A stretch of 53,959 nt of DNA from Mycobacterium ostraviense (GCF_002705925.1 NZ_NKRE01000001.1:4853650-4907608), one strand, 5' to 3'; shown: positions 42,351 to 51,437, counted from the stretch's first letter. Notes: generated by a model not told the origin, from the sequence alone. A program made the numbers and translations.

Positions 42351-45300
42351 ATGGAGTCGGCGCGAGGGTTGGGCGACGGAATGGACTGGATCAGCAAGGG
42401 CGAAATCAGGGCTACGGTTGCGGACCAATTGGGCTGCCGGACCGAAGATGTCGCCGACGACGACGATCTGATCCAGTTGGGCTTGAACTCGATCCGGATG
42501 ATGGCTCTGGCTGGAGGTTGGCGTCGACGCGGGGCCGACATCACCTTCGCCCAACTCGCGGCGCGTCCCACCATCGACTCTTGGTACGGCCTGCTCACTG
42601 CCGCTGAGCTGGGAAGTGCGGCAGCGTCACCGCCACCTGCGCCATCCGGCCCGGTTGCCGAGGACGCCCCGTTCCCATTGGCCACCATGCAGCACGCCTA
42701 CTGGATCGGCCGCTCCGATGATCAGGCGCTCGGCGGTGTGGCGGCCCACCTATACGTCGAATTCGACTGCACGGCAATCGATCCGGGCCGCCTGGAGCGC
42801 GCGGTGTCCGATCTCATCGGGAGGCATCCAATGCTGCGTACCCGATTCCTCCCGGATGGGACTCAGCAAACGGTCTCCGGGCCGAGTGGGCCGGTGTTCG
42901 ACGTCGTCGACCTTCGCGGACAGAGTTCTGACGCGGTGGAGGCCACCCTGGCGAAGTTGCGTGACCGCAAGACACACCAGCGGCTCGCAATCGAAGACGG
43001 TCAGGTCATCGATATCACCCTGACCCTGTGCGACGACACCCGCGCGAGGCTGCATCTCGACATCGACATGCTGGCCTGCGACGCGATGAGCTATCGCGTG
43101 TTGGTTTCTGATCTGGCCGAGTTGTACCGGGGCGCGGCGCTGCCGAAACTCGGTTACAGCTACCAGCGTTACCGCACCGAGCGCCAAGAGGACCATGCCG
43201 CGCGTGAGCGAAACCGGCAGTGGTGGCAGCAGCGGCTGCCGGAGCTACCCGACGCGCCGGAATTGCCGACCGTCCCGGTCGGACAACGTATGGCCGCGCA
43301 TCGCACGGTCCGTTACGACTACTGGTTGGCGCCGGAGGCCAGGCAACGCCTGATCGCAGGCGCGCACGCGCGGGGTGTCACACCGGCGATGGCGTTGGCG
43401 GCAATCTTCGCCGACACCATCGGCGGTTTCTCCGCGCAGGACAGGTTCCTGCTGAACGTGCCGCTGTTCCAGCGTGATTCGGTGCACCCGGACATTGACA
43501 GGGTAGTCGGTGACTTCACCTCCTCAGTCATGCTCGAGGTCGATCTCGCCGACAACGTGTCCGTAGCCGACCGGGCCCGCGCCATTCAGCGCAGCATGTA
43601 TGAAAGCGGTTCACACGCTGCCTATTCCGGACTCGACGTGTTGCGCGACCTGGGCAGGTATCGCGGCAAGCCGGTATTGGCCCCGGTCGTCTTCACCAGT
43701 GCACTCGACCTGGGCGAACTGTTCGCCGATGAAGTCACCCAGACCTTCGGACAGCCGGTGTGGATCATCTCGCAGGGGCCGCAGGTGTTACTGGACGCCC
43801 AGGTGACCGAGCTGCGCGGCGGACTGCTGGTCAATTGGGACGTTCGTGGATCGGCCTTCCCGCCGGGCCTGATCGACGCCATGTTCACCACGTTCACCAA
43901 GGCAGTGGAACGGCTTGCCGAGGGCGACGCAGGCTGGGAAGCCGAGGCGGCGGTGCGGTTGCCCAGCACTCAGGCGGCGGTGCGCGCAGCGATCAACGCA
44001 ACAGATGGCCCAGTCAGCCGACGATGCCTGCATCAGGGCTTCTTCGCACATGCGGCGGTGAAACCGGATGCACCGGCTGTCCTGTGGGGCGTCGGTGACA
44101 ACCAGGGTGCGTGGAGCTACCGGCAACTGTGCACCCAGTCTCTTGCCATTGCCGGTTTGCTTAGAGCCCGCGGGGTGAGAACAGGTGACGCAGTCGCTGT
44201 CCAGTTGCCGAAGGGACGCGATCAAGTACCGGCGGTGCTCGGGATCCTCGCAGCCGGCGCAACATATGTGCCGATCGGATTCGACCAGCCAAATGCGCGG
44301 CGCGCCAAAATTCTTCAGACCGCTGATGCTGTTATGGCGCTGACAGTCGAAGGTGCGAATATGGGCTCAGGGGTTTCGTGCGTGTCCATCGACGCGGCGC
44401 GCAACTATCCAGAACCGCTCCCGGCGCCCGTCTTGCCCGACACCGCTGAGATCGCCTACCTGTTGTTCACGTCCGGCTCGACGGGTCTCCCGAAAGGCGT
44501 CGAAGTGCCGCACAGCGCGGCGATGAACACCATTGACGCGCTCAACGAGTGGTTCGGGGTCGGCGGCAATGATCGAGCGCTTGCGCTCTCCGCCCTCGAG
44601 TTCGATCTTTCGGTCTACGACATCTTCGGTTTGTTGTCAGTGGGCGGGGCGCTGGTCGCTGTCGATTCCGGGCGCTCGGCCGCGCCGGCCACGTGGGTGA
44701 AATTGCTTTGCCAGCATCGCGTTTCGATTATCAACTGTGTGCCTAGCATGCTTGACATGATCTTGGCTGAAGGTGGGGATCGGCTGGGCGATTCCTTACG
44801 TGCCGTCATTCTCGGCGGCGACTGGGTGGGTGCTGACCTGGCTCGCAGGCTGGCCAAGCAAGTGCCCGGATGCCGGTTCGCCGGTCTCGGCGGCGCCACT
44901 GAGACAGCGATTCACAGCACCGTTTGTGAAGTAGCTGGTGAACCGCCAGCACACTGGGCGACCGTGCCGTTCGGTATCCCATTGCGAAATGTTCGGTGTC
45001 GGGTTGTTTCGCCGGCCGGGCGCGATTGCCCCGACTGGGTTCCCGGTGAACTGTGGGTGGGTGGCGCCAATGTTGCTGCGGGCTACCGTTGCGACCCGAC
45101 ACGCACCGCGGAGCGATTCGTCGAGCATGACGGCATTCGCTGGTACAAGACCGGTGACATAGCCAGGTACTGGCCTGACGGCACCGTCGAGTTTCTCGGT
45201 CGGGCCGATCACCAGGTGCAGATACGCGGATATCGGGTCGAACTCGGCGAGGTCGAGAACGCGCTTCGTACGGTTCCCGGAGTGCGTCACGCCGTGGCTG

Positions 45301-45848
45301 CTTTGGCCGGTGTCAGTGCGCCGCAGTTGGTTGCAGCGGTCCTGGGTGATCCCGACGAGATTGGCGACATCAGCGCGGCAATCGCTGATCTGTTGCCGAG
45401 CTACATGATTCCAGTACGCATCGGATTCTTCGACCGGTTTCCGTTGACGCGCAACGGCAAGCCGGATCGCCGCGCGGTGGCCGCTTTGCTCGAACCGGAA
45501 GCCGCCGAAGACAAGGACGGTGCCCCCCGCAACGATCTGGAAGCTGCGCTGGCCGACATCGTTGCCGAGGTGCTGGGCGTGCATCGGGTCGAAGTGCATG
45601 ACGATTTCTTCGCCCTCGGCGGTGACTCGGTATTGGCCACCACCGTCATCGCGCGGGTGCGCGACTGGTTGGACATCGATCACGCCGTGGTCGCGGACCT
45701 GTTTGCGACACGAACCGTGGCCGGGTTGGCCGAGCGGTTGAACGCCCGGGAAGCTCAGCGTGGCACACCAGAGCGATTGAGTATGATCGCACGGCACTAT
45801 CTAGACGTCGCCGCAATGACCGATGAAGAGGTTCTCGCCGAAGGTTAG
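42351..45848 (+). CDS. mbtB: Phenyloxazoline-type NRPS, ArCP-Cy-A-PCP (MbtB-like, no thioesterase)
   Basis: A 1,165-residue synthetase. An aryl carrier domain (LGLNSIRM, Ser47) is followed by a heterocyclisation domain with DMLACDAMS (DxxxxDxxS, about 239-247). Then come an adenylation domain (FTSGSTGLPKG near 704; FDLSVYDIFG) and a carrier (LGGDSVLATT near 1087). It joins salicylate from MbtA to Ser/Thr (Cys not excluded) and cyclises it to an azoline. M. tuberculosis MbtB is about 1,414 residues with a C-terminal thioesterase, which is missing here. The ATG at 42351 has GGGAGGAG. It is last in mbtE-mbtF-mbtB; in M. tuberculosis mbtB is first. Its stop overlaps that of the convergent oxidase gene by 4 bases. 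Confidence 0.88.
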   Translation: MESARGLGDGMDWISKGEIRATVADQLGCRTEDVADDDDLIQLGLNSIRMMALAGGWRRRGADITFAQLAARPTIDSWYGLLTAAELGSAAASPPPAPSGPVAEDAPFPLATMQHAYWIGRSDDQALGGVAAHLYVEFDCTAIDPGRLERAVSDLIGRHPMLRTRFLPDGTQQTVSGPSGPVFDVVDLRGQSSDAVEATLAKLRDRKTHQRLAIEDGQVIDITLTLCDDTRARLHLDIDMLACDAMSYRVLVSDLAELYRGAALPKLGYSYQRYRTERQEDHAARERNRQWWQQRLPELPDAPELPTVPVGQRMAAHRTVRYDYWLAPEARQRLIAGAHARGVTPAMALAAIFADTIGGFSAQDRFLLNVPLFQRDSVHPDIDRVVGDFTSSVMLEVDLADNVSVADRARAIQRSMYESGSHAAYSGLDVLRDLGRYRGKPVLAPVVFTSALDLGELFADEVTQTFGQPVWIISQGPQVLLDAQVTELRGGLLVNWDVRGSAFPPGLIDAMFTTFTKAVERLAEGDAGWEAEAAVRLPSTQAAVRAAINATDGPVSRRCLHQGFFAHAAVKPDAPAVLWGVGDNQGAWSYRQLCTQSLAIAGLLRARGVRTGDAVAVQLPKGRDQVPAVLGILAAGATYVPIGFDQPNARRAKILQTADAVMALTVEGANMGSGVSCVSIDAARNYPEPLPAPVLPDTAEIAYLLFTSGSTGLPKGVEVPHSAAMNTIDALNEWFGVGGNDRALALSALEFDLSVYDIFGLLSVGGALVAVDSGRSAAPATWVKLLCQHRVSIINCVPSMLDMILAEGGDRLGDSLRAVILGGDWVGADLARRLAKQVPGCRFAGLGGATETAIHSTVCEVAGEPPAHWATVPFGIPLRNVRCRVVSPAGRDCPDWVPGELWVGGANVAAGYRCDPTRTAERFVEHDGIRWYKTGDIARYWPDGTVEFLGRADHQVQIRGYRVELGEVENALRTVPGVRHAVAALAGVSAPQLVAAVLGDPDEIGDISAAIADLLPSYMIPVRIGFFDRFPLTRNGKPDRRAVAALLEPEAAEDKDGAPRNDLEAALADIVAEVLGVHRVEVHDDFFALGGDSVLATTVIARVRDWLDIDHAVVADLFATRTVAGLAERLNAREAQRGTPERLSMIARHYLDVAAMTDEEVLAEG

Positions 45849-47221
45849 TCGGAGACGCAGGAGCCGACGACGATGCTGCCGACGCTGCACTCCTGCAGTT
45901 CATCGACTCCGGTGGCCGCAATAAACGCGGCGGCGTCGGCGAATCCTTGCGCACAGACACCGAGGCCCATTGCGGTCGCGGCCAGATAGATCGTCTGCAT
46001 CAGCACCCCAACGTTTTTGAGAATCGTGGCATAGGCAATCTGCTCATAGGTCCACATCATGCGACCGCTGCGCGCGGCCATGATGACGAGCACCTGTGGC
46101 TCGGCGCCTCCGGTCAGGGTCGCCGAAGCGGGCTTCAGCAGCGCGGCTACCGCCTTCGAGTCCGCCGCGGCCACCGGGCGCAGGACGTGGTCGAAGGAAT
46201 CGTAGTGGTACATGCCGGGTTCGAGGCCCGCCACGTTGCGCACCACGGGATACAGCTCGAGTTCGTAAAGACTGCCGCCGGAAGGATACGGGCGAGACAG
46301 AAGTTCATCGCCGTCACCGAGGCGCTGGGTGCTGCGTGTGCGCGCTGTGCGGTAGAGCAATTCAGCCAGTTGCTGGATCGTGATCGGGTGAGCGTCATCG
46401 AATGTTCTTGTCGAAATCCGGTCTTCCAGAACGGCTGTCAGCGTGGGGTCCTGGATCCGCTTTGTCGCCAGGTCTGGGATCGGTAGGGCGGTCGGTTCGC
46501 CGGGGTAGTTGCTTCGGCGCGCGCGCGGCTGGGAAAACCGACCCTTGGCCCATTTGGTTGGACCGAAATTCTCCCAGGTGACGGTGCGCTCACCGAGTGT
46601 GCTGTGCCGGTGAAACCACAGGTCGGCTGCGCTCCAACTGCAGGTTTCGAACCTGTCGTCCTCGGCGCCGGCGGTTACCAACATGCCACACCACTTGAGG
46701 TCCTCGATGAACTGTGACGTGACCGTGGTCGGCAATCCGGTGTCTTTTGCTGCCGGCTCGTCGAGCAGCACGAGCAGACGTAAGTCGTGGATGCGTACAT
46801 CGCACCAGGCAAGCGGATGCTCGAGCACAAAGCCAGCCGAGTCACGATGCATGACAACGAACTTTGAAAGCACCGCGGATTGCGCCGACGACAGCGCCGG
46901 CCGCGCGGGCGGTTGTCCGACCGGGAGCATGGAGTAGAACTCTTTTCCGTTGTCTCGCACGGTTACCGCCAGCCAGCCGCCCATGGCGAGGTGATTCATG
47001 AGAGTCCCGACATCGCTTTCGCCTGTCGGAGAAGCCAACTGAGAAATCGTTGCGGGCGCCAGGTTGAGCGCCTTAAGTGCCTCTAGCTGAGCCGCCGACA
47101 ATCCGTTGAGTTTCTGGCTGCGCGGCGGATTCAGCAGCACGGCTCCTGCGGGCGTGGTCAAACAAGTGGCGCCGGAACGTAATGCGAATCTGGTTTGGTT
47201 CGGGTACACGACGGCAGGCAA
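45845..47221 (-). CDS. SagB/McbC-type azoline oxidase (FMN nitroreductase family)
   Basis: A 458-residue protein in two parts. The N-terminal half (about 1-245) is the less conserved SagB-type region. The C-terminal half is a nitroreductase-fold FMN domain (EDRISTRTFDDAHPITIQQLAELLYRTAR ... YPSGGSLYELELYPVV ... GMYHYDSFDHVLRPV ... YEQIAYATILKNVGVLMQTIYLAATAMGLG). Family members oxidise thiazolines/oxazolines to thiazoles/oxazoles in azole peptides and in some NRPS products. Placement tail-to-tail with the heterocyclising MbtB suggests its azoline ring is the substrate. The start is a TTG at 47221 with GGAAGAGG; GTG at 47209 is possible. It is not part of the M. tuberculosis mbt cluster. Confidence 0.8.
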   Translation of the reverse strand: MPAVVYPNQTRFALRSGATCLTTPAGAVLLNPPRSQKLNGLSAAQLEALKALNLAPATISQLASPTGESDVGTLMNHLAMGGWLAVTVRDNGKEFYSMLPVGQPPARPALSSAQSAVLSKFVVMHRDSAGFVLEHPLAWCDVRIHDLRLLVLLDEPAAKDTGLPTTVTSQFIEDLKWCGMLVTAGAEDDRFETCSWSAADLWFHRHSTLGERTVTWENFGPTKWAKGRFSQPRARRSNYPGEPTALPIPDLATKRIQDPTLTAVLEDRISTRTFDDAHPITIQQLAELLYRTARTRSTQRLGDGDELLSRPYPSGGSLYELELYPVVRNVAGLEPGMYHYDSFDHVLRPVAAADSKAVAALLKPASATLTGGAEPQVLVIMAARSGRMMWTYEQIAYATILKNVGVLMQTIYLAATAMGLGVCAQGFADAAAFIAATGVDELQECSVGSIVVGSCVSD

Positions 47222-47428
47222 TCTGTAACCTCTTCCGTTCCTTGCTATCCGATGCGCCGAGCTGGCCCACCGGGACCAGCCGGCGGGCGATTCTCATGGC
47301 TGCTACCGAGGTCCGGCACAGCTTAATCCGCAAAGTGCGCCGGTAGTTCGGAGGTGACAAAAGCCGCTGCGGCTAGGCTATTGCCAGGACGATTATTAGG
47401 ACTATCAGTTGTGAACCAGGGGGAGAGC

Positions 47429-47932
47429 ATGATGATGAAATCCGTCGCTACTGGCCTGGCCGCCGTGGCCGCGATCGGGGCTGCCGCCGCGGGTGTGACG
47501 TCTGTCGCATCCGCCAGTCCGACGCCGCAGCCGGTGCTGCCGGTGGTCTTGGGAGCGCCCTTGCCGCAGGACCCCGCCCCGGCCGCAAACCTGCCGACCG
47601 CCGCTCAATTGACCAGCCTGCTCAACAGCCTTGCCGATCCCAGCGTCTCGTTCGCGAACAAGAGCGACCTGGTCGAGGGGGGTATCGGCGGGACCGAGGC
47701 CCGCCTGGCCGACCATGAGCTGAAGAAGGCCGCCAAGAACGGGGACCTGCCGTTGTCGTTCACCGTGTCCAACATCCAGTCGGCCGGCGCCGGGACCGCC
47801 ACCGCCGACGTTGCCGTCTCAGGCCCCAAGCTGACCTCGCCGGTCACACAAAACGTCACGTTCGTCAACCAGGGCAGCTGGATGCTGTCGCGCAGCTCGG
47901 CGATGGAACTGCTGCAGGCCGCGGGACACTGA
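47429..47932 (+). CDS. cfp2: Secreted low-molecular-weight antigen CFP-2 (MTB12)
   Basis: A 167-residue exported protein. The signal peptide (MMMKSVATGLAAVAAIGAAAAGVTSVASA) is followed by a proline-rich stretch. The conserved domain has LPTAAQLTSLLNSLADPSVSFANKSDLVEGGIGGTEA and ends SPVTQNVTFVNQGSWMLSRSSAMELLQAAGH, nearly the same as M. tuberculosis CFP-2 (Rv2376c). The fold is NTF2-like and the function unknown. The ATG at 47429 follows GGGGGAGAG. It is the right-hand neighbour of mbt genes in M. tuberculosis too, so it marks the cluster boundary. Its stop lies 6 bases from the convergent sigma factor gene. Confidence 0.92.
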   Translation: MMMKSVATGLAAVAAIGAAAAGVTSVASASPTPQPVLPVVLGAPLPQDPAPAANLPTAAQLTSLLNSLADPSVSFANKSDLVEGGIGGTEARLADHELKKAAKNGDLPLSFTVSNIQSAGAGTATADVAVSGPKLTSPVTQNVTFVNQGSWMLSRSSAMELLQAAGH

Positions 47933-47938
47933 CCCGTC

Positions 47939-48820
47939 CTACCGGTTCAGCGCGCCCAGATCGAGCTTGGCGATGCGCCGCGGATCGGCCAGCACGTCGA
48001 TCGCGGCGATCCTTCCGTTGCGCACCAGGAAGCCCATGATCGCGGCGGCACGGCCGGCGACGAAGACGACCGCGCCGGCCGCGCCGTTCACGGTCGCGGG
48101 CAGCACCTCGCGTTCGGGTGCCGCATAGCTGCGGGCCAGTCCGGCCACCGCCGAAGCGCCGTGCGCCGAGCGGATGGCACCGGGTCCCAGGTCGCCGCGC
48201 AGCACGACGCCGGGATCCAGCACCGAGACCAGGCGGTCGAAGTCACCGCTGCGTCCTGCCGCGAAGAAGGCGTCGACGAGCCGGCGTTGCGTCACCAGGT
48301 CGCCGTCGGGAACCGGGTCCGCCTGTTCGATGCGCCGCCGGGCGCGGCTGGTCAGTTTGCGAGTAGCTTCCGGCGAGCGCTCGACGATGGACGCGATCTG
48401 CTCGAACGGGACGGCGAACACGTCGTGCAGCACGAAGGCCAGCCGCTCCGCCGGGGGCAGCGTGTCCAGCACGACAAACAACGCCAGGCCCACCGCGTCG
48501 GCCAGCATCGCCCGATGCTCGGGGTCGAATTCCCCGACCGGGTCCACGATCGGATCCGGCAGCCGCTCGACCAGCTCCTCGCGGCCGTGACCGCGGCGGT
48601 CGCGCAACATATTCAGGCAGATCCGCGCCACCACGGTGGTCAGCCACGCGTCGAGGTTGGTGATGCCGCCGGCCCGATCCGTGCTGGTGCCGAGTCGCAA
48701 CCACGCCTCCTGCACGGCGTCCTCCGCGTCGTCCACCGAGCCGAGCATCCGGTAGGCCATTGCGCCCAGCTGCGGCCTGGCCGCCTCGAAACGCGCGGTC
48801 AGCGCCGGATCGGCCGTCAT
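47939..48820 (-). CDS. ECF41-type sigma factor with SnoaL-like C-terminal domain
   Basis: A 293-residue extracytoplasmic-function sigma factor. Region 2 (AYRMLGSVDDAEDAVQEAWLR, about 24-45) contacts the -10. Region 4 (LPPAERLAFVLHDVFAVPFEQIASIVERSPEATRKLTSRARRRI, about 110-155) contacts the -35. The extra C-terminal domain (about 170-293) is SnoaL-like and replaces an anti-sigma factor as the control part in this group. ECF41 sigma factors are typically encoded beside a carboxymuconolactone decarboxylase/oxidoreductase/epimerase gene that they control. Here the partner overlaps by ATGA, but it is frameshifted. Confidence 0.87.
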   Translation of the reverse strand: MTADPALTARFEAARPQLGAMAYRMLGSVDDAEDAVQEAWLRLGTSTDRAGGITNLDAWLTTVVARICLNMLRDRRGHGREELVERLPDPIVDPVGEFDPEHRAMLADAVGLALFVVLDTLPPAERLAFVLHDVFAVPFEQIASIVERSPEATRKLTSRARRRIEQADPVPDGDLVTQRRLVDAFFAAGRSGDFDRLVSVLDPGVVLRGDLGPGAIRSAHGASAVAGLARSYAAPEREVLPATVNGAAGAVVFVAGRAAAIMGFLVRNGRIAAIDVLADPRRIAKLDLGALNR

Positions 48821-49417
48821 CGTGGTGTGGTGTCGGGCAGCGCGCACACCCGGTTACCCGAGAAGCCCGAAGCTCCGATGCCCAGCGCGATATTGAACCG
48901 GGCACGCAGATTGCCCAAGGTGACGATATGGGTGAGCGCGACGAGTTGAGCCGTGTCGAAGTGCGCGCGCAGCGCCTCGAACAGCTCGTCGCTGACCTCG
49001 ACGGGGGTGCGGCTGATCGCCGTGGCGTACCGCAGGACCAGCTTGTCGACGTCGGAGAAACAGTCGGCCCGCTCGAAGTCGGCCAGCGCCAGGAGGTCCT
49101 GGTCGCCGAGCCCGAGGCCGCGGGCGATCTGTGAGCCCAGGTCGATGCAGCATTGGCAGCCCACGGTCGTCGCCGCCGTCAGTTCGGCCAGGGCCCGCAC
49201 CCGGGGGCTGAGCATATCCAGTTTCGATTCGGCCTGCTCGAGCCGGCCGTAGGCGTTGAGCAACCTAGCTAGGGATGTGGGCGTACATCCGCGGTGGTTC
49301 CAGCATGGCGGCTGTTTGCAGTCCGGTCATCTTCACCAGCTTGCGCCTGGTGACGAAGAAGGCGATTTTGGCGGCCGGGCCGGCGTCGCGATCACAGACC
49401 CCGGTAAGGCGGGACAT
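48817..49417 (-). pseudogene. Carboxymuconolactone decarboxylase (AhpD-like) family gene, frameshifted
   Basis: The ATG at 49417 follows GAGGAG and opens MSRLTGVCDRDAGPAAKIAFFVTRRKLVKMTGLQTA...MYAHIPS, then stops at 49265. The rest (LLNAYGRLEQAESKLDMLSPRVRALAELTAATTVGCQCCIDLGSQIARG...) continues in another frame to 48817. The join reads CTAGCTAG (about 49265-49274). Removing one CTAG restores the family sequence MYAHIPRLLNAYGRLEQ. The AhpD-type CxxC site is CQCC. A 4-base tandem duplication thus breaks the gene, unless it is an assembly error. Intact relatives are small redox enzymes and the usual target of ECF41 sigma factors. Confidence 0.72.
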
Positions 49418-49815
49418 TGGCGTGCTCCTCACGGATTGGTGGTCTTTCTTTGATCGACACCTGGCGGCATCAGAATGTGACCGGCCGATCCGCACCCGAC
49501 GGCAAGCGAGCTAGTTCGGGCGGCCCAGTAACGGTTCACGCGGGTCCGGCGCTGCCAGAACCGGGTTAGGTTTTCATTCTGCGCTGAGGGCGACGAAATC
49601 GCGGTCCGAAGCGCTCTGGGCGCAGACTGGATGCCCTGGATGCAGACTCGCACGTCAAACCGCCCGGGAAACGGCAGGCGACTCAGCTGATCGCCAGGGC
49701 GGCCAGTCCGGTGGCGCCGAAACCCACCATCATCGAAATCATCGGGCACACCCCATCATCCGTGTCCCCGCCAATCAGCCCGACACCCCAGCCGGCGTGT
49801 TACTGACCCGCGCTC
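49418..49815. other. Intergenic region with one possible tiny ORF
   Basis: About 400 bases between the decarboxylase-family gene and the Rv2375-like gene. On the minus strand, 49683-49742 could encode MISMMVGFGATGLAALAIS, a 19-residue hydrophobic peptide, but it has no good ribosome site. A 16-base sequence CTAGTTCGGGCGGCCC occurs at 49511-49526 and again at 49816-49831, where it forms the 3' end of the Rv2375-like gene. Nothing else is convincing. Confidence 0.35.
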
Positions 49816-50130
49816 CTAGTTCGGGCGGCCCGGCTGCATGTCCATGTCGAATACCCGCGCGTGCAGCACCGTGCGGTTACGCAGCGCCGCCCGCACCGCC
49901 CGGTGCAAGCCGTCCTCGAGATACGTCACCCCGCGCCACTTCACCGCGTGCGGGAAGAGGTCGCCGTAGAACGTGGAGTCCTCCGACAGCAGTCGGTCCA
50001 ATGCGAGCACCGTGGTCGTGGTGACCAATTCGTCGAGGCGTATCTGTTGTGGCGGGATCTGCGACCAATCCCGATAGGACAACCCGTGGTCGGGATACGG
50101 CTTACCTTCCCGCACGCCCTTGAAAATCAT
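49816..50130 (-). CDS. Conserved hypothetical protein, Rv2375-like
   Basis: A 104-residue soluble protein (MIFKGVREGKPYPDHGLSYRDWSQIPPQQIRLDELVTTTTVLALDRLLSEDSTFYGDLFPHAVKWRGVTYLEDGLHRAVRAALRNRTVLHARVFD...). It matches the actinobacterial family of Rv2375, with an arginine-rich helix (DGLHRAVRAALRNR). The end resembles ParB/sulfiredoxin-like small proteins, but no function is known. The ATG at 50130 is chosen on family length; a GTG at 50166 would add 12 residues. It is divergent from hrcA, as in M. tuberculosis. Confidence 0.78.
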   Translation of the reverse strand: MIFKGVREGKPYPDHGLSYRDWSQIPPQQIRLDELVTTTTVLALDRLLSEDSTFYGDLFPHAVKWRGVTYLEDGLHRAVRAALRNRTVLHARVFDMDMQPGRPN

Positions 50131-50346
50131 TGGCGGATCGTCGCTGACGCGCCGTGGGAGCCGCACATGATCATGCCGAACAGGCTAGCCGCAACGGCGC
50201 CGTGGAAGCAGACCTGCACCGAATCTGCCGAATGTGCCGGCCGGCACCGTCCCGGTGACGCGGTGCTATTCCGCAGCTGGACGGTCAGCTACTTCCGAGA
50301 CCGTAAAATGAACCCGGGCGATCGGGCGCAAAGGAGGTGACAGTCG

Positions 50347-51378
50347 ATGGGAAGCGCGGACGAGCGCCGCTTCGAGGTGCTGCGTGCCATTGTCGCCGAC
50401 TTCGTCGCCACTCAGGAACCGATCGGCTCGAAATCCCTGGTAGAGCGCCACAACCTGGGGGTGTCCAGCGCCACGATCCGCAACGATATGGCGGTGCTGG
50501 AAGCCGAGGGATACATCGCCCAGCCGCACACCAGCTCCGGGCGGGTGCCCACGGAGAAGGGATACCGGGAGTTCGTCGACCGCCTCGACGACGTGAAGCC
50601 GCTGTCCAAGGCGGAGCGGCGGGCGATTCAGCGCTTCTTGGCCTCCGGTGTGGACCTCGACGACGTGCTGCGCCGGGCGGTTCGGCTGCTGGCCCAACTG
50701 ACCCGGCAGGTCGCGGTGGTGCAGTACCCGACGTTGTCGAGTTCGACCGTTCGCCACCTGGAAGTGATCGCGCTGACCCCGGCGCGGCTGTTGATGGTGG
50801 TGATCACCGACTCGGGGCGGGTCGACCAGCGCATCGTGGAACTCGGCGACGTCATCGACGACCACCAGCTGTCCCAGCTGCGCGAGCTGCTCGGGCAGGC
50901 GCTGGAAGGCAAGAAGCTCTCGGCGGCCTCCATCGCGGTCGCCGACCTTGCGGGGCGGCTGCGCGGCGCCGGCGGTTTGGGCGACGCGGTCGGCCGCTCG
51001 GCGACGGTGTTGCTGGAGTCGTTGGTGGAACACACCGAGGAGCGGCTGCTCATGGGCGGCACCGCAAACCTGACCCGCAACGCCGCGGACTTCGGCGGCT
51101 CGCTGCGCTCCATCCTGGAAGCGCTCGAGGAGCAGGTGGTGGTGCTGCGGCTGTTGGCCGCACAGCAGGAAGCGGGCAAGGTGACGGTGCGCATCGGCCA
51201 TGAGACGGAGGTCGAGCAGATGGTCGGGACCTCGATGGTGAGCACCGCCTACGGCTCCAACGACACCGTCTACGGCGGCATGGGTGTGCTGGGGCCAACC
51301 CGGATGGACTACCCGGGAACTATCGCCAGTGTCGCCGCGGTTGCCATGTATATCGGCGAAGTGCTGGGTGCTCGATGA
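50347..51378 (+). CDS. hrcA: Heat-inducible transcription repressor HrcA
   Basis: A 343-residue repressor of heat-shock genes that binds CIRCE operators and needs GroEL to stay active. The N-terminal winged helix (ERRFEVLRAIVADFVATQEPIGSKSLVERHNLGVSSATIRNDMAVLEAEGYIAQPHTSSGRVPTEKGYREFVD) is intact. A GAF-like ligand part and insert follow. The C-terminal GPTRMDYPGTIASVAAVAMYIGEVL is diagnostic. The ATG at 50347 follows AAAGGAGG. No CIRCE element is seen just upstream. It leads an hrcA-dnaJ2-rsmE operon. Confidence 0.95.
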   Translation: MGSADERRFEVLRAIVADFVATQEPIGSKSLVERHNLGVSSATIRNDMAVLEAEGYIAQPHTSSGRVPTEKGYREFVDRLDDVKPLSKAERRAIQRFLASGVDLDDVLRRAVRLLAQLTRQVAVVQYPTLSSSTVRHLEVIALTPARLLMVVITDSGRVDQRIVELGDVIDDHQLSQLRELLGQALEGKKLSAASIAVADLAGRLRGAGGLGDAVGRSATVLLESLVEHTEERLLMGGTANLTRNAADFGGSLRSILEALEEQVVVLRLLAAQQEAGKVTVRIGHETEVEQMVGTSMVSTAYGSNDTVYGGMGVLGPTRMDYPGTIASVAAVAMYIGEVLGAR

Positions 51379-51437
51379 CCGCGCACCCGCTGCAGAGGTT
51401 GTGGACAGCCGCGTAGGGCGGCACAGGAAGGTTAATC

